Source: Phellopilus nigrolimitatus (taxonomy: Eukaryota; Basidiomycota; Agaricomycetes; Hymenochaetales; Hymenochaetaceae). Taken from it: a stretch of 64,000 nucleotides of DNA. Both the position numbers and the translations under genes were made by a program. Shown one piece after another: positions 50,703 through 63,479 of this stretch; position 1 is the stretch's first letter, and each line of letters opens with the position of its first letter. The notes under the pieces were generated by a model. The model worked only from the letters and a program-made list of their open reading frames with translations. It was not told the origin of the DNA and ran no database searches. The stretch spans positions 248,001 to 312,000 of the forward strand of contig JAJOHG010000019.1 in the NCBI GenBank assembly GCA_021029095.1, given 5' to 3'.

Positions 50703-53700
50703 ATGTCAGACTTTGAGGAAGATATTATTACGCGCGAGGAAGAAGAGGATGTCAATGCTCTTGACATAGACGGAGGCGAGGACCGCGAAAAAGAGCGTCG
50801 ACATAAGAAGAAGCATCGTAGTCGGGACGAGGAAGAGGACGAAGAGGATGAGGAAGATGAGGACGCAGACGAGGACGAGGATGACGAGGAGGAGGAGGAG
50901 GATCCAGGAGAGGCGCGAGGAAAGAAAAGGACGAAAGGTGCGTTGCTACGAGTTCCAGCGCGTGGCTCGGTCTTGACCTGGTATATAGCACCAGAAGAAA
51001 CCCGTGGTTAACCGGTTCCTCGACTTGGTCGCCGATGTCGACGACGAAGATGACGATGACGAAGAAGACGAGGAGTACACGAAAGGTGTGTGAAAGCTGC
51101 GTGTGCGTTTCGTTGTCTACGCTCATACTCCCTAAGATGGATTCTTCGAGGAGACGGGTCCGGAGGACGAGGATCTGGACGACGTGAATCGCCGTGCTGC
51201 GGACCACGCTCGGTTGGATAGGAGAGAGCGCGAGTTCAACGACGAGGACCTCGCACGAATAGCGCAGGATGTTACTCGGCGGTACAGACCGACGCAGCAG
51301 AGATACACTGGCGACATGAACGAGATCCCCCAGCGGCTTCTCATGCCGTCCGTCCAGGACGCAAATTTGTGGCAAGTGCGCGTTAGGGTGAGTGCTATAC
51401 GTTCAATATTCTGCCTACATAGCCTTAGCTACCTCTAGCCAGGAAAAGAGCGCGACCTTGTCTTCAGTCTCATGCGCAAAGCGATGGACCAAGAGTTCAG
51501 CGCGAAGCCTCTGCAGATTGTCTCTGCCTTCCAGCGCGACTCGCTACCCGGCATGATCTACATCGAGGCGCGCAGCTCGCAACAGGTCAGCCAGGCTATC
51601 AACGGCCTCGTTGGCGTCTTTCCGAGCCGCGGCATCACGCTGGTCCCGATCGAGGAAATGGCCAGCCTGTTGCAGATCAAGAAGAAGGACACGACGGTTA
51701 CACCTGGAAGCTGGGTACGCATCCGGCGCGGAAAATATGCTGGGGATTTGGCGCAGGTCATAGACATTGCTGAGAATGGAGAGGAGGTCGGCTTGAAGTT
51801 CGTACCGCGTATCGACCTTAACCCGAAGGATGAAATTATATCTGCCGATGGGAAGAAGAGGAAGCTGAAGGGCGCTGGTGGTTTTTCAGTCTCTCGGCCA
51901 CCTCAACATTTCTTCAACTACGAGGAAGTCGTGAAGGCACACGGTCGGCGAGCAGTCGCGAAGCGCAATCAGGTTTATGTCTTCAATAACGACACCTTCA
52001 AAGACGGATACATCGAAAAGGACTTCAAACTCTCGGCGCTGAGTCTCGAAAATGTCAATCCCACCTTGGACGAGATCATGAAGTTCACACGGCAAGAGGA
52101 CGGCGCGGAAAATGAGGCGAACGTAGACCTGTCCATCATCGCCGAGGCAGCGAAGAAGGAGGCTATCCAGGTCCTGCAGCCGGGTGACCATGTCGAGGTC
52201 TTCGAGGGCGAGCAAACGGGTGTGCACGGTGTAGTCGAGTCTATCGCGAACGACGTCGTCACTATGCGAGCCGTCGGCGTGGACATCGATGGTCAAAAGG
52301 TTGACGTCCCAGCTCGCAGCGTTCGAAAACGCTTCAAACTTGGAGACCATGTCAAGGTCATGTCTGGTCAGAACGCGGATGAGACCGGTCTCGTTGTGTC
52401 TGTTGTCGACAATGTGGTTACATTCTTATCCGATATGTCAATGCAGGAGGTAAATTATTTGCTACTTTTTCTAGATTGGAATTTTCGGTTTACTTTCTAA
52501 TAGGTCTCAGTATTTTCTAAAGACCTTCGAGAGGCTGCCGAAGTCGGCTTCGAGCACGAACATAGTCGGGAACTACGAGTTGCACGATCTCGTCCAGCTT
52601 GAGTGAGTTGTATCTGTCTGTCGAATGCCGTACGCTTACCCTTGCATTTTTGACTCTCGTTAGTATGCAGACAGTTGGAGTAATCTTCAAGACGGAGCGC
52701 GACTCCTTCCGCGTATTGGATCAAACTGGCGGAGTTCGTCTGGTCCAACCACAGCAAATCTCAATGCGCCGAGATTCAAATCGTGCCATCGCTACAGACT
52801 CAGAGGGACACGAGTTGCGTATTCAGGACAATGTCAAGGAGGTCGATGGAGAGGTAAGCCTTTCCCTTGCTATTCGTCTCTGACAGTCTAATAAACCGAT
52901 CTATTTTTCTACCAGGGGCGCAAAGGCCAGGTTTTGCACATCCACCAGTCATTCTTCGCGTTCCTCTTCAACCGCGAGTTCCATGAAAATGAAGGCGTTT
53001 TTGTCACTCGTGCTCGATCGCTCGTCTCGCTGGCGCCGAAAAGCAACGTGCCGAAGCTAGGGAATACGGACCTCACGAAGATGAATCCCGCATTAAGTGG
53101 AGGCGCAGGCGGAGGGATGGTGGGCTCGCAGATGAGTCGTGGTCCTCGAGACCGCCTGGTCGGCGTTAAGGTTGCCGTGATAAAAGGCCCCCAGAAGGGA
53201 CACCAGGGTATCATCAAGGATACCAACGGTCCCATTGCGCGTGTCGAACTGCAAGTCGGCAACAGAGTTATCACCATCGAAAAGACAAAGCTGAAACGCA
53301 AAAAGTGAGTCGTAACAGGTTTCTATAGCTTGTTTGTGTTTACTAAATGTCAAATATTCTTCAAGTCCTGACGGGTCTCTCGAACTTTTAGAGGGTGTCT
53401 TCGGACAGGGGCGAGGCACTGGCCCCTATAACTCTGGGTCTAACTCTAGCTCTATGGGTCCCCCGTCCGGATTTGGCGGACGAACCTCTAATTTTTACAA
53501 CTCGAATGGGTCAGCGGCCGGTGGAAAGACACCCGGTTTCGGGCGGACACCGAATCCGTACGCGTCAGGCGAGTCATCGCGCACACCTTGGGGCCTGCGC
53601 ACTCCGAACCCGTACGCCCATGACGGCGCGAAGACGCCCGCGTGGAACGCGTCTGCGCGCACACCCGCATGGAACAGCGCGTCGCGCACGCCCAACCCGT

Positions 53701-54627
53701 ACGCGCAAGACGGCGGACGCACGCCTGCCTGGAACGCCGGCACGAAGACGCCGTTGAATGACACGAGTGGCAGCGACAGTAACAGCAACAGCTTTGGAGG
53801 CGGCGGCGAGAGCCCGGCGTGGAACTCCACATCGTCGTGGAACACATCATGGGCGAACGATATGACTGCGGTATGTCTGACGTCATTTTTCGCGTTACGC
53901 TTTCTCTTACAATTATCTGTTGCTGTAAACTGATCTTACTACGTCTGCTTTCTTAGCCAACTCCGTTTTCGACGGCCCAGACGCCTGGCGCTGCTCCGAC
54001 GCCTGGACCTTCGGGAAGTTGGGATTATTCGTGGCCTCCAGATGGCCTGACGCCTGGGCCGTCTTCTCAGACGCCCGCCGCTGGTGGCGTTGAAACACCT
54101 GCGGCTATACACAGCGATTACCATGATCGTCCTAGCTTCAACAATCTCGAAAGAGTCGAAGGCGAGTGAATGCCCCCTTACCAGATATCTCTTGAGTCCT
54201 TCTGAACCTTACTGACTCGCACCTTTGTAATTTAGATGTCTCCATGTGGTGGAAGTTGGGGCGCGCCGTTACCAACAGGATGATCGTGAAGGTTACTGGC
54301 ACAGCGGTGCCTGGGCGAGAATGGTTGGAGGGACAACATGAGGGCAAGGAGGCCGTCGTCGACTCAGTAATGGATTTGGAAAGAGCCGACCTTTCGAACG
54401 CGCTCGTGCAGATCCTGCCGGACAGGTCCGAACTTCGCGCTCCGGCGCAGTACCTAGTCCCTCAGCAGCCAGTACTGGATCAGTTCTGTGTGGTCATGAC
54501 TGGTAAACGTAAAGGACTGAAAGCGCCGTTTAACTCGCAGGAAGGAGAGAATGCCTACTTGTACACGGAAGCAGAGGGCTTGGTACCAGTTCCGTACTCA
54601 TTTGTGGCGGCTTGCGAGGAAACATAG
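50703..54627 (+). CDS. SPT5: transcription elongation factor SPT5 (DSIF subunit)
   Basis: Ten exons (50703-50937, 50995-51085, 51137-51387, 51439-52449, 52504-52602, 52664-52853, 52916-53304, 53366-53870, 53957-54161, 54236-54627), about 1121 residues. An acidic N-terminus leads to the NGN domain ([31 protein letters not shown]) and KOW domains ([79 protein letters not shown]). The C-terminal repeat region has several TPNPYA and TPAWN blocks, targets of CTR kinases, before a last KOW-like domain. Two single-base excesses (GA 50933-50934; CT 52548-52549) are doubled wobble bases. Intron 9 has a GC donor (AAG|GCGAGT). It binds RNA polymerase II with Spt4. Confidence 0.95.
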
Positions 54628-55442
54628 CCGGCATGTCGAGAAAAAAAGACTCTCATCTTTCGTTTTTGCTCTGTTTTAATTTGTTTATTTTAGTAGTTTC
54701 AGTCTTTGAAGTATCTTACGGAAGTGAATTGTAGGCTAAAGGCACATCGTGTTGGTCTCGTGCGTGGGTCTTAGCCATGACAAGAGGCAGGGGGCGTATT
54801 TGAAGGTTGATGTGGATATCATTGAGCTTTTCGAATATTCATATGTGGCGGCCTGCGAGCGAACGTAGCTTGGCTGGCGGTCGAGAAACGCTAGTGTCGT
54901 TGTATCTTGTCTGATAATATATTTTCCCTTTTGCCAATGAAGTGGTTAGTGGGACCCGTCAGATCGACCTTGTGTACGCGATAATGTCCTGCCTTCAATC
55001 GTGAGACAACGGTATGTGTGCGTGCATAAGAAATTCTAGTAAGTGCTTTCTTCACATTCTGTGATGTTCATTCAACTTGTAGCTTTGACGAATTTCACCG
55101 AAGATAAGGAGAGAAGAGGGACGACTGAATTCAGTCCGCGGTCCCGGCCGCCAGACTCGCGCGTGATTTTGAGGCCTAGCGAGACGCGTGCTCATCGTGC
55201 TCAGCCGAGGCGTGTCCTGCTTCAAACCTCCTCAACGTTTTCGACGTCTTTCTGGTCAACAGCCGCAACATACTACAGTCTGACGGATCACGAACAATCA
55301 CGATCATAATACTACAGATAGCACATCGCGCCTGTGCTTATCGAAGAGCTTTGTCTGCAAGTACTCAACGAGCTCTGTGGCGACTTCCTGCTGAAATTAT
55401 CGACCCTTCGGTCGTCTTTTTCCAACCTGAAAAGCCAATGCC
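54628..55442. other. intergenic region between SPT5 and PEX3
   Basis: SPT5 3' flank and PEX3 upstream region; no gene seen. A fragment at 54839-54890 (GTGGCGGCCTGCGAG...) echoes the SPT5 3' coding end (GTGGCGGCTTGCGAGGAA), possibly a tiny local duplication. Confidence 0.4.
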
Positions 55443-57576
55443 ATGTTCGGGCGAATAGGAAACTACTTCTACGAGCGGAGGAGGGGGTTCCTGACTGCAG
55501 CAGGAGTGGCCGGGACATTCTACATGGCCGGAAACTATGTCATCGAAAGACTCGAGGAAATACGCGACCAGGACGCACAACGGCAGAAAGCACGAGAAAA
55601 GTAAGTTTCCGTTCTTCGTAACACGGCTCTGTTTACCTCATCCATTAATTCGGACTATCGTCAGCTTGAGGCGGCGCTTCCAGCAGAACCAGGAGGACAT
55701 CATGTTCACAATCATGACGCACCTTCCGACGCTCGGCAATGCGGTCCTCACGGGCATGGACGTCGAGAGTGTGACGCGCGAGCTGCAGACGCGTTCGCGC
55801 TCCGGCCGCGCGTCGGGGCGTGTGCCCTCGCCAAATCCGCCTCCCTCGGAGTCGAGCCTCGGGTCCAGCGTCGAGCTCGTGCGCGAACCGGAGCCGCAAA
55901 GCTATACTGACGCTGCGTCGGCGTCGGGGACGGACACGAGTGTGCTGGTGGGTTCGAGTGGGCTTGGGGACTCTGTGATGAGCATGCAGTCGGTGTCGTC
56001 GACGCAGGCGCACAGCTGGGTCGAGGAGTTCAATACTCAAATGGTCGGCTCCTCGACGGAACAGGGCCCCACCCTCGCCATCCCGTCTCCGTCAAGCCAT
56101 CAGCGCGAGTCGACACTTGAGTCTGTTCAATCGACTCCGGAGGCGTGCATGTCGGATTCGGTGATCAGTGTATCGCTTCCCTCGACGAGCGCGAGTGCAA
56201 GTGAAAAGGGCCATTCGCATACTGTAAGACTTCAAACTGTGCATTTCCATCTTATATTTAACCTCAATCTACTTCCTACAGGGACGTTCAGAAAGCAGTG
56301 ACCAAGAATTGTTATCCTTAAGCTCGAAAACAAAAGCGGAGTTATGGCACGAAGTCAAAATGCTCAGTAAGTTTCTAAATTCTCTTCTAATAACATTATG
56401 TTCATTGACCTTCACCCACAGCTTTCACCCGAACACTAACTATCATCTACTCCACTACCTTACTCACCCTTCTGACAACCATGCAGCTCAACATCATCGG
56501 TCGCTCGAAGTATGTTCAGTCTATCTTTCAACTCCACCGGGAAGAAAAACTCCGGGAACATCGTTCACTCGAAGCCTCCATCTCGTCCATACTCTTTAGC
56601 GCCCTTTCAAGCGCAGATAGGGATCTGGGTAACTGTGTAGACGAGGACGTGCAAAATGCCGATCTCGTCACGCCGGAGGCTGAGCTGAAATTTCTGACGC
56701 TCAGCTGGTGGCTTCTGTACGTCGGTTGGAAAGACGTCGGGGAAAGGGTGCGGAGGAGCGTTGATGAGGTGTTTGAAGGGTGCGTCTGCCAAAATCCTAC
56801 CGAACGCTTTCACTGAAAACGGACAATAATCTTAGTGTGTCGCTGAAGACGAGACTCGGTCCGATGGAACTCCACCGTCTACTTTGTGACGTGCGCCGGA
56901 GAGTTGAACACGAGATCACTTATGAGGGCACAGAGCGCAGAATAAAGTGATTCATTTCTGCCCCTTTCTTCGTGTGCTCTGTGCTGACCTGCCTTTCCCA
57001 GCTTCCTGTCCACCATCCTCCCTCCGACACCCGAAACCCTCGCCCTCGTGTTCGGCGAGGGCGGTGTGCCAGGCTACCACTCCTCGCGCAATTCCACCCC
57101 GTCTTCTTCCCGCCTCCCACACTACCTCCCGCCCACCTCCGAACCGCACCGCCTCAACCCGGAGTCCGACCCCACCTTCGCGCGGCTCCTCGCGGAGCTG
57201 CGCGGTACGGTTGCCTCGCCTGCATTCGCTCATGTACTCGAGGCGGCGCTCGATCGCGCGACAGATGCGCTGCTCGATGGGCTGCGGAAGAGCGTCTTCG
57301 GCGGTATAGACGCAGCCGCGGACGTTGAGGTGGAGAAGCCGCGCCTGGCGAACCTCCTCCCCGGTCTCGCTCGCTGGGCGCACGGTGCGCTGGACACGGT
57401 GCCGAACGGGCTTGTCGATGTGAGCTTAATTTAAGATTGATGAATGCCACTGCTTCTTGAGAAAGCCTTGCTGATTTTAAATGGCTTGCCTCTTCCTTTA
57501 TCTTTGACAGAGCATGACGGAGCTGAAGGAGACGAAGGCGTTCGCAGCGATTATTTACTCCAGTTACGATGGTTAA
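55443..57576 (+). CDS. PEX3: peroxin-3
   Basis: Seven exons (55443-55600, 55665-56223, 56282-56366, 56422-56779, 56836-56946, 57002-57419, 57511-57576) encode 584 residues, all phases closing. The N-terminus MFGRIGNYFYERRRGFLTAA with a membrane segment (GVAGTFYMAGNYVIERL) is typical of Pex3, followed by NLRRRFQQNQEDIMFTIMTH. A Ser-rich insertion (about 75-240) separates this from KTKAELWHEVKMLTFTRTLT, the helix MQLNIIGRSKYVQSIF, LSWWLLYVGWKDVGERVRR and GPMELHRLLCDVRRRVEHEI. Pex3 anchors in the peroxisomal membrane and docks Pex19 for membrane-protein import. The Ser/Thr-rich insertion makes it longer than yeast Pex3. Confidence 0.93.
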
Positions 57577-57981
57577 TTGTGTTGAACATATAGACCCCCC
57601 CTCCTCTTTCGCCAATCTCTTCTCACAGCTTTCATATATCGACGTATATTCCCTTGTTGCATTACTCATTCTCTCGCAGCCTAATTTCGCTGTTGTATTT
57701 TCGTTCGGCTCTTGCTTGTTCTTACATATATTTATCATAAATGTTCTTCTTTGCATTCAGTGGATTTGATTCGGGTCCCCATATCCAATGCTGAATGTCT
57801 GATGAGGAGCACGCTCGGGAATCCGAGTTTAAGCGGAGTTGCAAACGCGTCGCGGTCTCCTCTTTACATCACGTGGGAATCGTATTTATGCGTATTTTCG
57901 GTTATTGCCATTTACGGCGACGAAGCTCTGACGCGCCGTCGACGTCGCCGGAAACACATCCAACACGCTCACTTGTCCGCG
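57577..57981. other. MIC10 upstream region
   Basis: AT-rich 3' flank of PEX3 followed by the MIC10 promoter. No gene seen. Confidence 0.45.
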
Positions 57982-58556
57982 ATGTCCTCGCCCAAGGCTT
58001 CGAGCGAAAACATCGTCGCTCAGAAGGTACGCAGCGTCTCCTTTTTCTCCAAAATTTTTGATATTCTAATCCGAGCAGTATGATAGATGCCGTGAGTCTC
58101 CGTGTCACTCAGCTCCGCGTGCACTCCGCATGAATTTGACCGTGCCATGTTTTGTCTGTTTTTCTTCTGCGATGCAGTGGCCGACCTTTTGGTGAAGGCG
58201 TACGTAGCCATTCCCTCGCGTCTCCGATGAGAAATATTGACACTGATCTCTTGCCATGTACGCAGTGGTGTTGGGTTTAGCGTCGGCGTCGTAGCGTCCG
58301 TTATCCTCTTCCGGAGTGCGTTGCTTTCATATTTAATTTAAACCCCTCTCTCACATAGAGCATTAATGTTTCTTTAATGTTCGTGCTCGTTATCGTAGGA
58401 CGGACATGGCCCATCGCGCTCTCCACGGGCTTCGGCGTCGGCGCCGCATACGCAGACTGCGACCGCTCGTTCAACCCCGCACGCGCGCCGGGCACTCGTC
58501 TAGCCGTTATCCCGTCATTACCGGTAGAGCCAAAATCGCCAGCAGAAGAAAAGTAG
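57982..58556 (+). CDS. MIC10: MICOS complex subunit Mic10
   Basis: Five exons (57982-58026, 58079-58091, 58178-58199, 58266-58315, 58399-58556) encode 95 residues, the usual family length; exons 2 and 3 are micro-exons of 13 and 22 nt. The protein has the conserved YDRCLADLLVKAGVGFSVGV with a glycine-rich first membrane helix, a basic turn (LFRRRTWPIAL), and a second helix with the GxGxG pattern (STGFGVGAAYADCDRSF). Mic10 oligomers bend the mitochondrial inner membrane at crista junctions. The other MICOS gene in this window, MIC12, is 50 kb away. Confidence 0.93.
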
Positions 58557-59484
58557 GGTGGTACGCTACTGAGGAAATGCTGCGAGAAGGGTGGAAAACC
58601 GCACGAGATGCGGTCGGTACATTGGCAATCGAACTATTGTTTATAGACGCGCTGCTAATTTGCTAGAGGGAATGACTTCCAATTCACTTCACTCCCTGAA
58701 TTGCGCTCTTCGTTTTCCTTGTGTCTGGCCTCGGGCCTCGTCACTCCATACTCCAATTCACTTCGGAAGTCCTGCACTTCTGACGCGACGTAACAGTGGG
58801 AAAGACTACATCGTTCAGGTTGTGACGAAGAGATGGAAGTGGTTCCGAGCAGCCAACGGCCTAAGAAAGGTTTCAATGTAAAATCCGTGTGCCACAATGA
58901 ACATGTCCGCCGCTTGACTTTGCGTTAGGCGACACTTTATCGTAAAGGAAATACAGATCCACATGGTATGCTGGACTATATTTGCGTGTCAGCCGCCGAT
59001 TTCTCGGTACTCTGCCTGGGAGATGGAAGTGGTTGAGATTCAGGCTTGGGGAGCGTGCGTTGCGGCGTGCCCAAGACGAGGCGCTGGTACAGGACAACTG
59101 GCATTGGACAATAATTAAAAGAAGATTTAAATTGCACGGACGTTATGTTTCAGCATAACCACAAACGAGAGGGGGCCAATGTACGCACAAGAGGTTGCAC
59201 CGATAACGGGCAGCGTCACGATGATGGTGCGCCAGCGCTTGGCTTGCAGAGGGAGCTTCGGCGCCATACGAATAGACGATTCTACGTAGACGAATGGATG
59301 CCACTAGGGGTAAGTCTTTTAGCCCGAGTGCCCACCGCCGCCAGATATTCAGGCAATGAGCTGGTGAAACAGCAAGATGGTGTGTATCTGGTCGATACGA
59401 AAGACGAGACCATACGCGAGCGCGCTGAGCCGAATTACATCTTATGATCGGCGCTTCAAAAATGTTACACCTGACTAATCATCG
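58557..59484. other. gene-poor region with no supportable gene
   Basis: Contains two short copies of GAGATGGAAGTGGTT (near 58830 and 59021) and a frame at 59145-59447 without motif. Confidence 0.35.
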
Positions 59485-59880
59485 AGGCTCTGAATTACCA
59501 TCTGTCTCACTCTCACTTTCAAAGAGCTCATCCAAACACGCGCATTGAGTCTCAAGGTGACAGGTGTAGAACTTAGTATCGGATCCTTACGAACTATGAG
59601 CGCAACTCTACTCTAATTAGGCTCATGGCCCGCGACATGCATAGATTAGAGGGAAGACATCTGAGAATCGTAACTCGCTTTGGTAGATTTATGTCTACGC
59701 CAAGTCGATTCTTGCCTGGAATTTCTTTATCGATCCGGATCGGAAACACAGCCCGCCTCTAGTGTCATCCACAGCCTTCCTCTTAAAAGAAACAGCCATT
59801 ACCGACTCGTCATTTCACAGCAAGGCTACGCATCGTATGGGCGCGAGATCGCCGACCACGTTTCTAAACATACTCGGCCG
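59485..59880. repeat. spacer repeat, copy 1
   Basis: This segment shares long similar stretches with 63480-63860 (for example CTCACTCTCACTTTCAAA, ATCGGAAACACAGCC, AACAGCCATTACCGACTCG) and partly with 61265-61500. The copies flank the two right-hand DUF6593 genes in the same orientation, giving a repeated unit of about 2 kb. No coding function is recognised. Confidence 0.65.
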
Positions 59881-60118
59881 AGTTTGCAAGGATAACCGTC
59901 GATCATGTCGGATGTCAACTGTGCGCTCCGGCGCTGGAGCTTTCGCAGCTTGGCATCATGATCTTTCTAGACAGTGCGCCTCGCGCTCAACGCTCGCGTA
60001 TTAATAACCATAACATGTAAGCACAGCCTTGAATGTTCACGGGTTCTTCCTCCCGGAGCCATTCGTTTAAAAAGGCACTGCTACAATTCACAGCACATGA
60101 AGACCTCGATTCAAACCC

Positions 60119-61124
60119 ATGGCTACCTCACATCCCTCCGACCACAGCGCAGACTATCCACGCTTAATCCTCTCAAACACTAGTCTCAGAAACAACGTTC
60201 TCGACTGCGACGCTCTATCTCTGCATTACAGGCTGTCCACGCCAACCGATGGAACCTCGAAGCTGCAGCACGTGACGCAGATATCTCGTTGGGATGCGCA
60301 CCATGGGTCGAGAGATTCTTGTTGCGGAATGGGCCAAGAAGGCCTTTAAGAATGATCAACTGAAGATGTACTCCGCGGCTCAAAGCAATGGCGAGGCAGA
60401 GTTCGTGCCAGTGAATGATGTACTCCGAAAGACGACGTTCACAGTCTGGGATGTGTGAGTAGTTTCCATGAGCAGTTGTGTACTCCTGCCTATACAATTT
60501 ATCTTAAATTCCAAAGAAACCGGACATTTAAGGCAAATAATGGAAAACATTATACTTGGAAGGCCGATCCCTATTCTATGAAGGTTAGTTGTGCGAATGA
60601 CGTTCGAAAAATGTCGTGTGCTCATTATTTTACACACGTCACAGCTGTATTGTGAAGACAACAGCAAGCAAGAAGTTGCGTCATATCATCAGCGCCGTAT
60701 AATTTTTTCCCCTCAAAAAGCGTATATCGAGCTCTTTCATGGCTACGAAGATATCCTCGACTATCTCGTTGGTGCGTCTGTCATATAAATATATGTTCCT
60801 TTCTAATTTCGGCGAACGTCATCTCAATTAGTGACATGTGCCATTGTAGAGAGGATTCGCAGGGAGAGTGAGTTATGGCATTTCAGGTTATTTCTAAAAC
60901 ATGTACTCATCCGTTCTAGCGGATGCACAGTCGGGAAGTATGGGATAAAGAAATGTTGCACGATATCTGAAGAGAATGTATTTCTTACTACATTACATAT
61001 ATGTATATGTAATGCATTCAGGCTACATACAGGTGGGTATAAGAAGTCTACGGCCCCTCTAATAAAGAAGGTGGTCGTCGCGCACACTCATGCATGTCCT
61101 CCATTTAGTGCTGCCGGGAGGTGA
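60119..61124 (+). CDS. DUF6593 protein, copy 2, stop-loss extended
   Basis: Exons 60119-60454, 60517-60583, 60645-60771 and 60832-61124. The family text is preserved: YPRLILSNTSLRNNVLDCDA, LHYRLSTPTDGTSKLQHVTQ, KNDQLKMYSAAQSNGEAEFV, RTFKANNGKHYTWKADPYSM, YEDILDYLVV. Exon 1 is 336 nt against 335 in copy 1; the extra base is at 60307-60308 (GT), a doubled wobble base. In the last exon the TAG used by copies 1 and 3 is TGG here (after RRESEL), so the frame runs on for about 80 residues through transposon-like DNA to 61124. Whether the extended form is made is unknown. Confidence 0.65.
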
Positions 61125-61264
61125 GGTGAATGTGACCATAAGGTGGATTTTGATAGCGCCTTAATCACCTTAAGGTTGTTAATGTGGTATCTTGACCCAC
61201 CTCACTGTAAGGTATCTTCATCACCTGCTGCTATATTCGGGTCTGTAACCAGAGGACCTCCTCT

Positions 61265-61650
61265 ACAAAAAACTCATCCAAACGTGCGCACTCAGTTTGG
61301 AAACAATGCATATAGATCCTCCATTATCGTGGTACCGGATCCTTACGAAACGTGAACGCAAACTCTCTATTGAGGCTCGTGAACAACACCGCGCTGTGGC
61401 GTGCGTTAGAAGGAACTTCAAGTTTCGAAGTCCAATGAAGATTTCTGAGCGCCATAAGTCACTTGGCAGGGTTATGTCTGTCCCAATTCCATTCTAGACT
61501 GACGTCAGTCTACCGGTTCTGAACCCCTTTCGTTGCGCAGTATCGCGGACGGTAATTAAGTGAACTTGTCTTGTTTTCTGTTTTATGCGCCGGATACAAG
61601 AGGCTTTCCATGTCGGGTCAACTGCGCACCTTCGCTGAGTCTCCTGCGCC
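61265..61650. repeat. spacer repeat, copy 2 (diverged)
   Basis: Shares ACTCATCCAAAC and ACCGGATCCTTACGAA with copy 1. Its right part (ATTCCATTCTAGACTGAC to GTCGGGTCAACTG) matches 63888-63998. A short transposon-tip-like sequence (ACAGGTGGGT at about 61030 and CAGGTGGGTCAG at about 61747) lies on each side. Confidence 0.55.
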
Positions 61651-61938
61651 GGGTCAAAGCCTCTGGAAGATGACGCGGCTTTCGTAGCTTGATACGTATC
61701 ATGATTCACTAGACTTAGCCGCAGGCAGTGCGCCCCAAAGAGTGCCAGGTGGGTCAGAAAAGTCTTCTCCCCCCTAAAAATGAAGGTGGTTCCCGTCCGT
61801 CTTGTTCAAAAAACGAACGGGGTCAATTAATGTTCGACTATGCATAATCCATGCTCTAGATGCATATTATAAGCATACAATATGCACTTGTTGAATATTT
61901 TTGGTTGTGATGAGCTGGCAGCATACCATAGGCCATGT

Positions 61939-62073
61939 AGTGCTCCGCACCGTGACCGTGATTACGGTTTACGGCCGTACCGTATTTGGACCGTATCCGT
62001 ACCGTAAGCAGGCAGTGTTCACCTTCATACGGGCTGTGTACGTACGATCGTAAACGGGACTGTGCGGAGCCCT
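61939..62073. mobile_element. 135-bp MITE-like element with GCTCCGCAC ends
   Basis: The left end AGTGCTCCGCACCGT and the right end GTGCGGAGCCCTA are inverted relative to each other, and the interior is built of CGTACCGTA-type short repeats. Size and TIR style resemble small fungal MITEs, perhaps hAT-like. The target duplication is not clear. Confidence 0.5.
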
Positions 62074-62268
62074 AATATTAGGGATTAGTGGTGGCAACTC
62101 GAACGACGCGTGTTTGCTACGCAGGCGGAAGCGCCTTCCTTTTTCAAAGGGGCGAAGACCCACATCGCTTTTGCTTCGCCTTTGACACCGCCATGGAGCC
62201 ATTCATTTAAAAGGAGCTGCAACAATTAACAGCACATACAAACTTCAACATACATTGTTTTCAAACCC

Positions 62269-63010
62269 ATGTCTTGCTCAGGTTTCTCCAACCGCCGCGC
62301 GAACTGTCCACGCTTAATCTTCTCAAACAATAGTCTCAGAAACAACGTTCTCGAGTGCGATTCTCAGGCTCTGTATTACAGGCTCTTCACCCCAACCAAC
62401 GGAATATTGAAGACGCAGCGCGTGACACAGGTTACCCGCTGGGATGCGCGTTCGAATCGCGAGATCATTATTGCGGAGTGGTCCAATGACACTTTCAAAA
62501 AAGATCAGCTAAAGATGTACTCGGAGGCTCGATTCCGACCAATGAGGCATGTACTCCGAGTGCCGTCGACGTACACAGCTTATACGTGAGTAGTCTCCAT
62601 AAGCCACTGTGTACTTTTGCCTATACAGTCAATTCAAGACGCCAAGAAGAGCGGACATTTGTGGCGAACAACGGAAAGCGTTATACTTGGGAGTGTGGAG
62701 CCTATTCGACGAAGGTTGGTTATGCAAACGATGCTCGCGAAATGAGGTGTACTGATTATTTTTACACACGTAACAGCTGTATTGTGAAGACAACAACGAG
62801 CAAAAAGTCGCGTCATTTCATCGCCGCCGTTATGTATTTTTCCCTCAAAAGGCGCATATAAAGCTCTTCCACGGTTACGAAGATATCCTCGATTATCTTG
62901 TTGGTGCGCCTGTCGTATATACCTTTGTTCCTTCCTAATTTCTCTGAAATCTCTCTCAATTAGTGACGTGCGTTAATCTAGAGAGATTTTGCAGGGAGCG
63001 TGAGTTATAG
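62269..63010 (+). pseudogene. DUF6593 protein, copy 3, probably degenerate
   Basis: First exon 62269-62585 reads CPRLIFSNNSLRNNVLECDS, LYYRLFTPTNGILKTQRVTQ and KKDQLKMYSEARF. It is shortened where copy 1 has SSGKAEFVPVKD and then diverges. Later exons are recognisable (RTFVANNGKRYTWECGAYST about 62650-62713; LYCEDNNEQKVASFHRRR about 62776-62900) and the last exon ends at the family TAG (63008-63010). As written, the phase from exon 1 to exon 2 does not match any acceptor, so either a base is extra in exon 1 or the gene is decayed. The promoter resembles copies 1 and 2 (TTTAAAA, then GCAACAATTAACAGCACAT). Confidence 0.55.
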
Positions 63011-63479
63011 CATTTCAGGTTTTTTTGGAACATGTACTTCTTTGTACTCATGGGCTTCTGTTCTAGAAAGCGCGGCAGCGGCGTGAATAAGCTCATAGAG
63101 AAATATTCCTACGATATCCGAAGAGGATAGATTTCTTATTGCACTACATGTGCGTGTAATGCCCTCATGGTACCAGCTTGATTTCGAGTTTCACATTCGA
63201 CTACGTCGACTATGGACGATATTTGCACATTATTTCATCCGAAAACATAGCCTTCGGATGTCTCGAATAACTACCAATAGCAAGAGACTCGGAGCTCTTT
63301 CATACTAGTAGCTTTTTCGGAGTGCCATCCTGCCTAGTACAGTACATAGCTTCGCTTGCTAATATGTATTTTAGCATATGCATATCGTGAATTATTACTT
63401 GAAACTCATACACGATCGCCATTTTATACTATGACGTAAATAGACAAACCACATGCCGCCAAACCTCGCTCTACATTAC
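63011..63479. other. 3' flank of DUF6593 copy 3, no gene seen
   Basis: Similar over part of its length to the flank of copy 2 (for example ACGATATC followed by GAAGAG and TTTCTTA), consistent with a duplicated unit. Confidence 0.4.
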
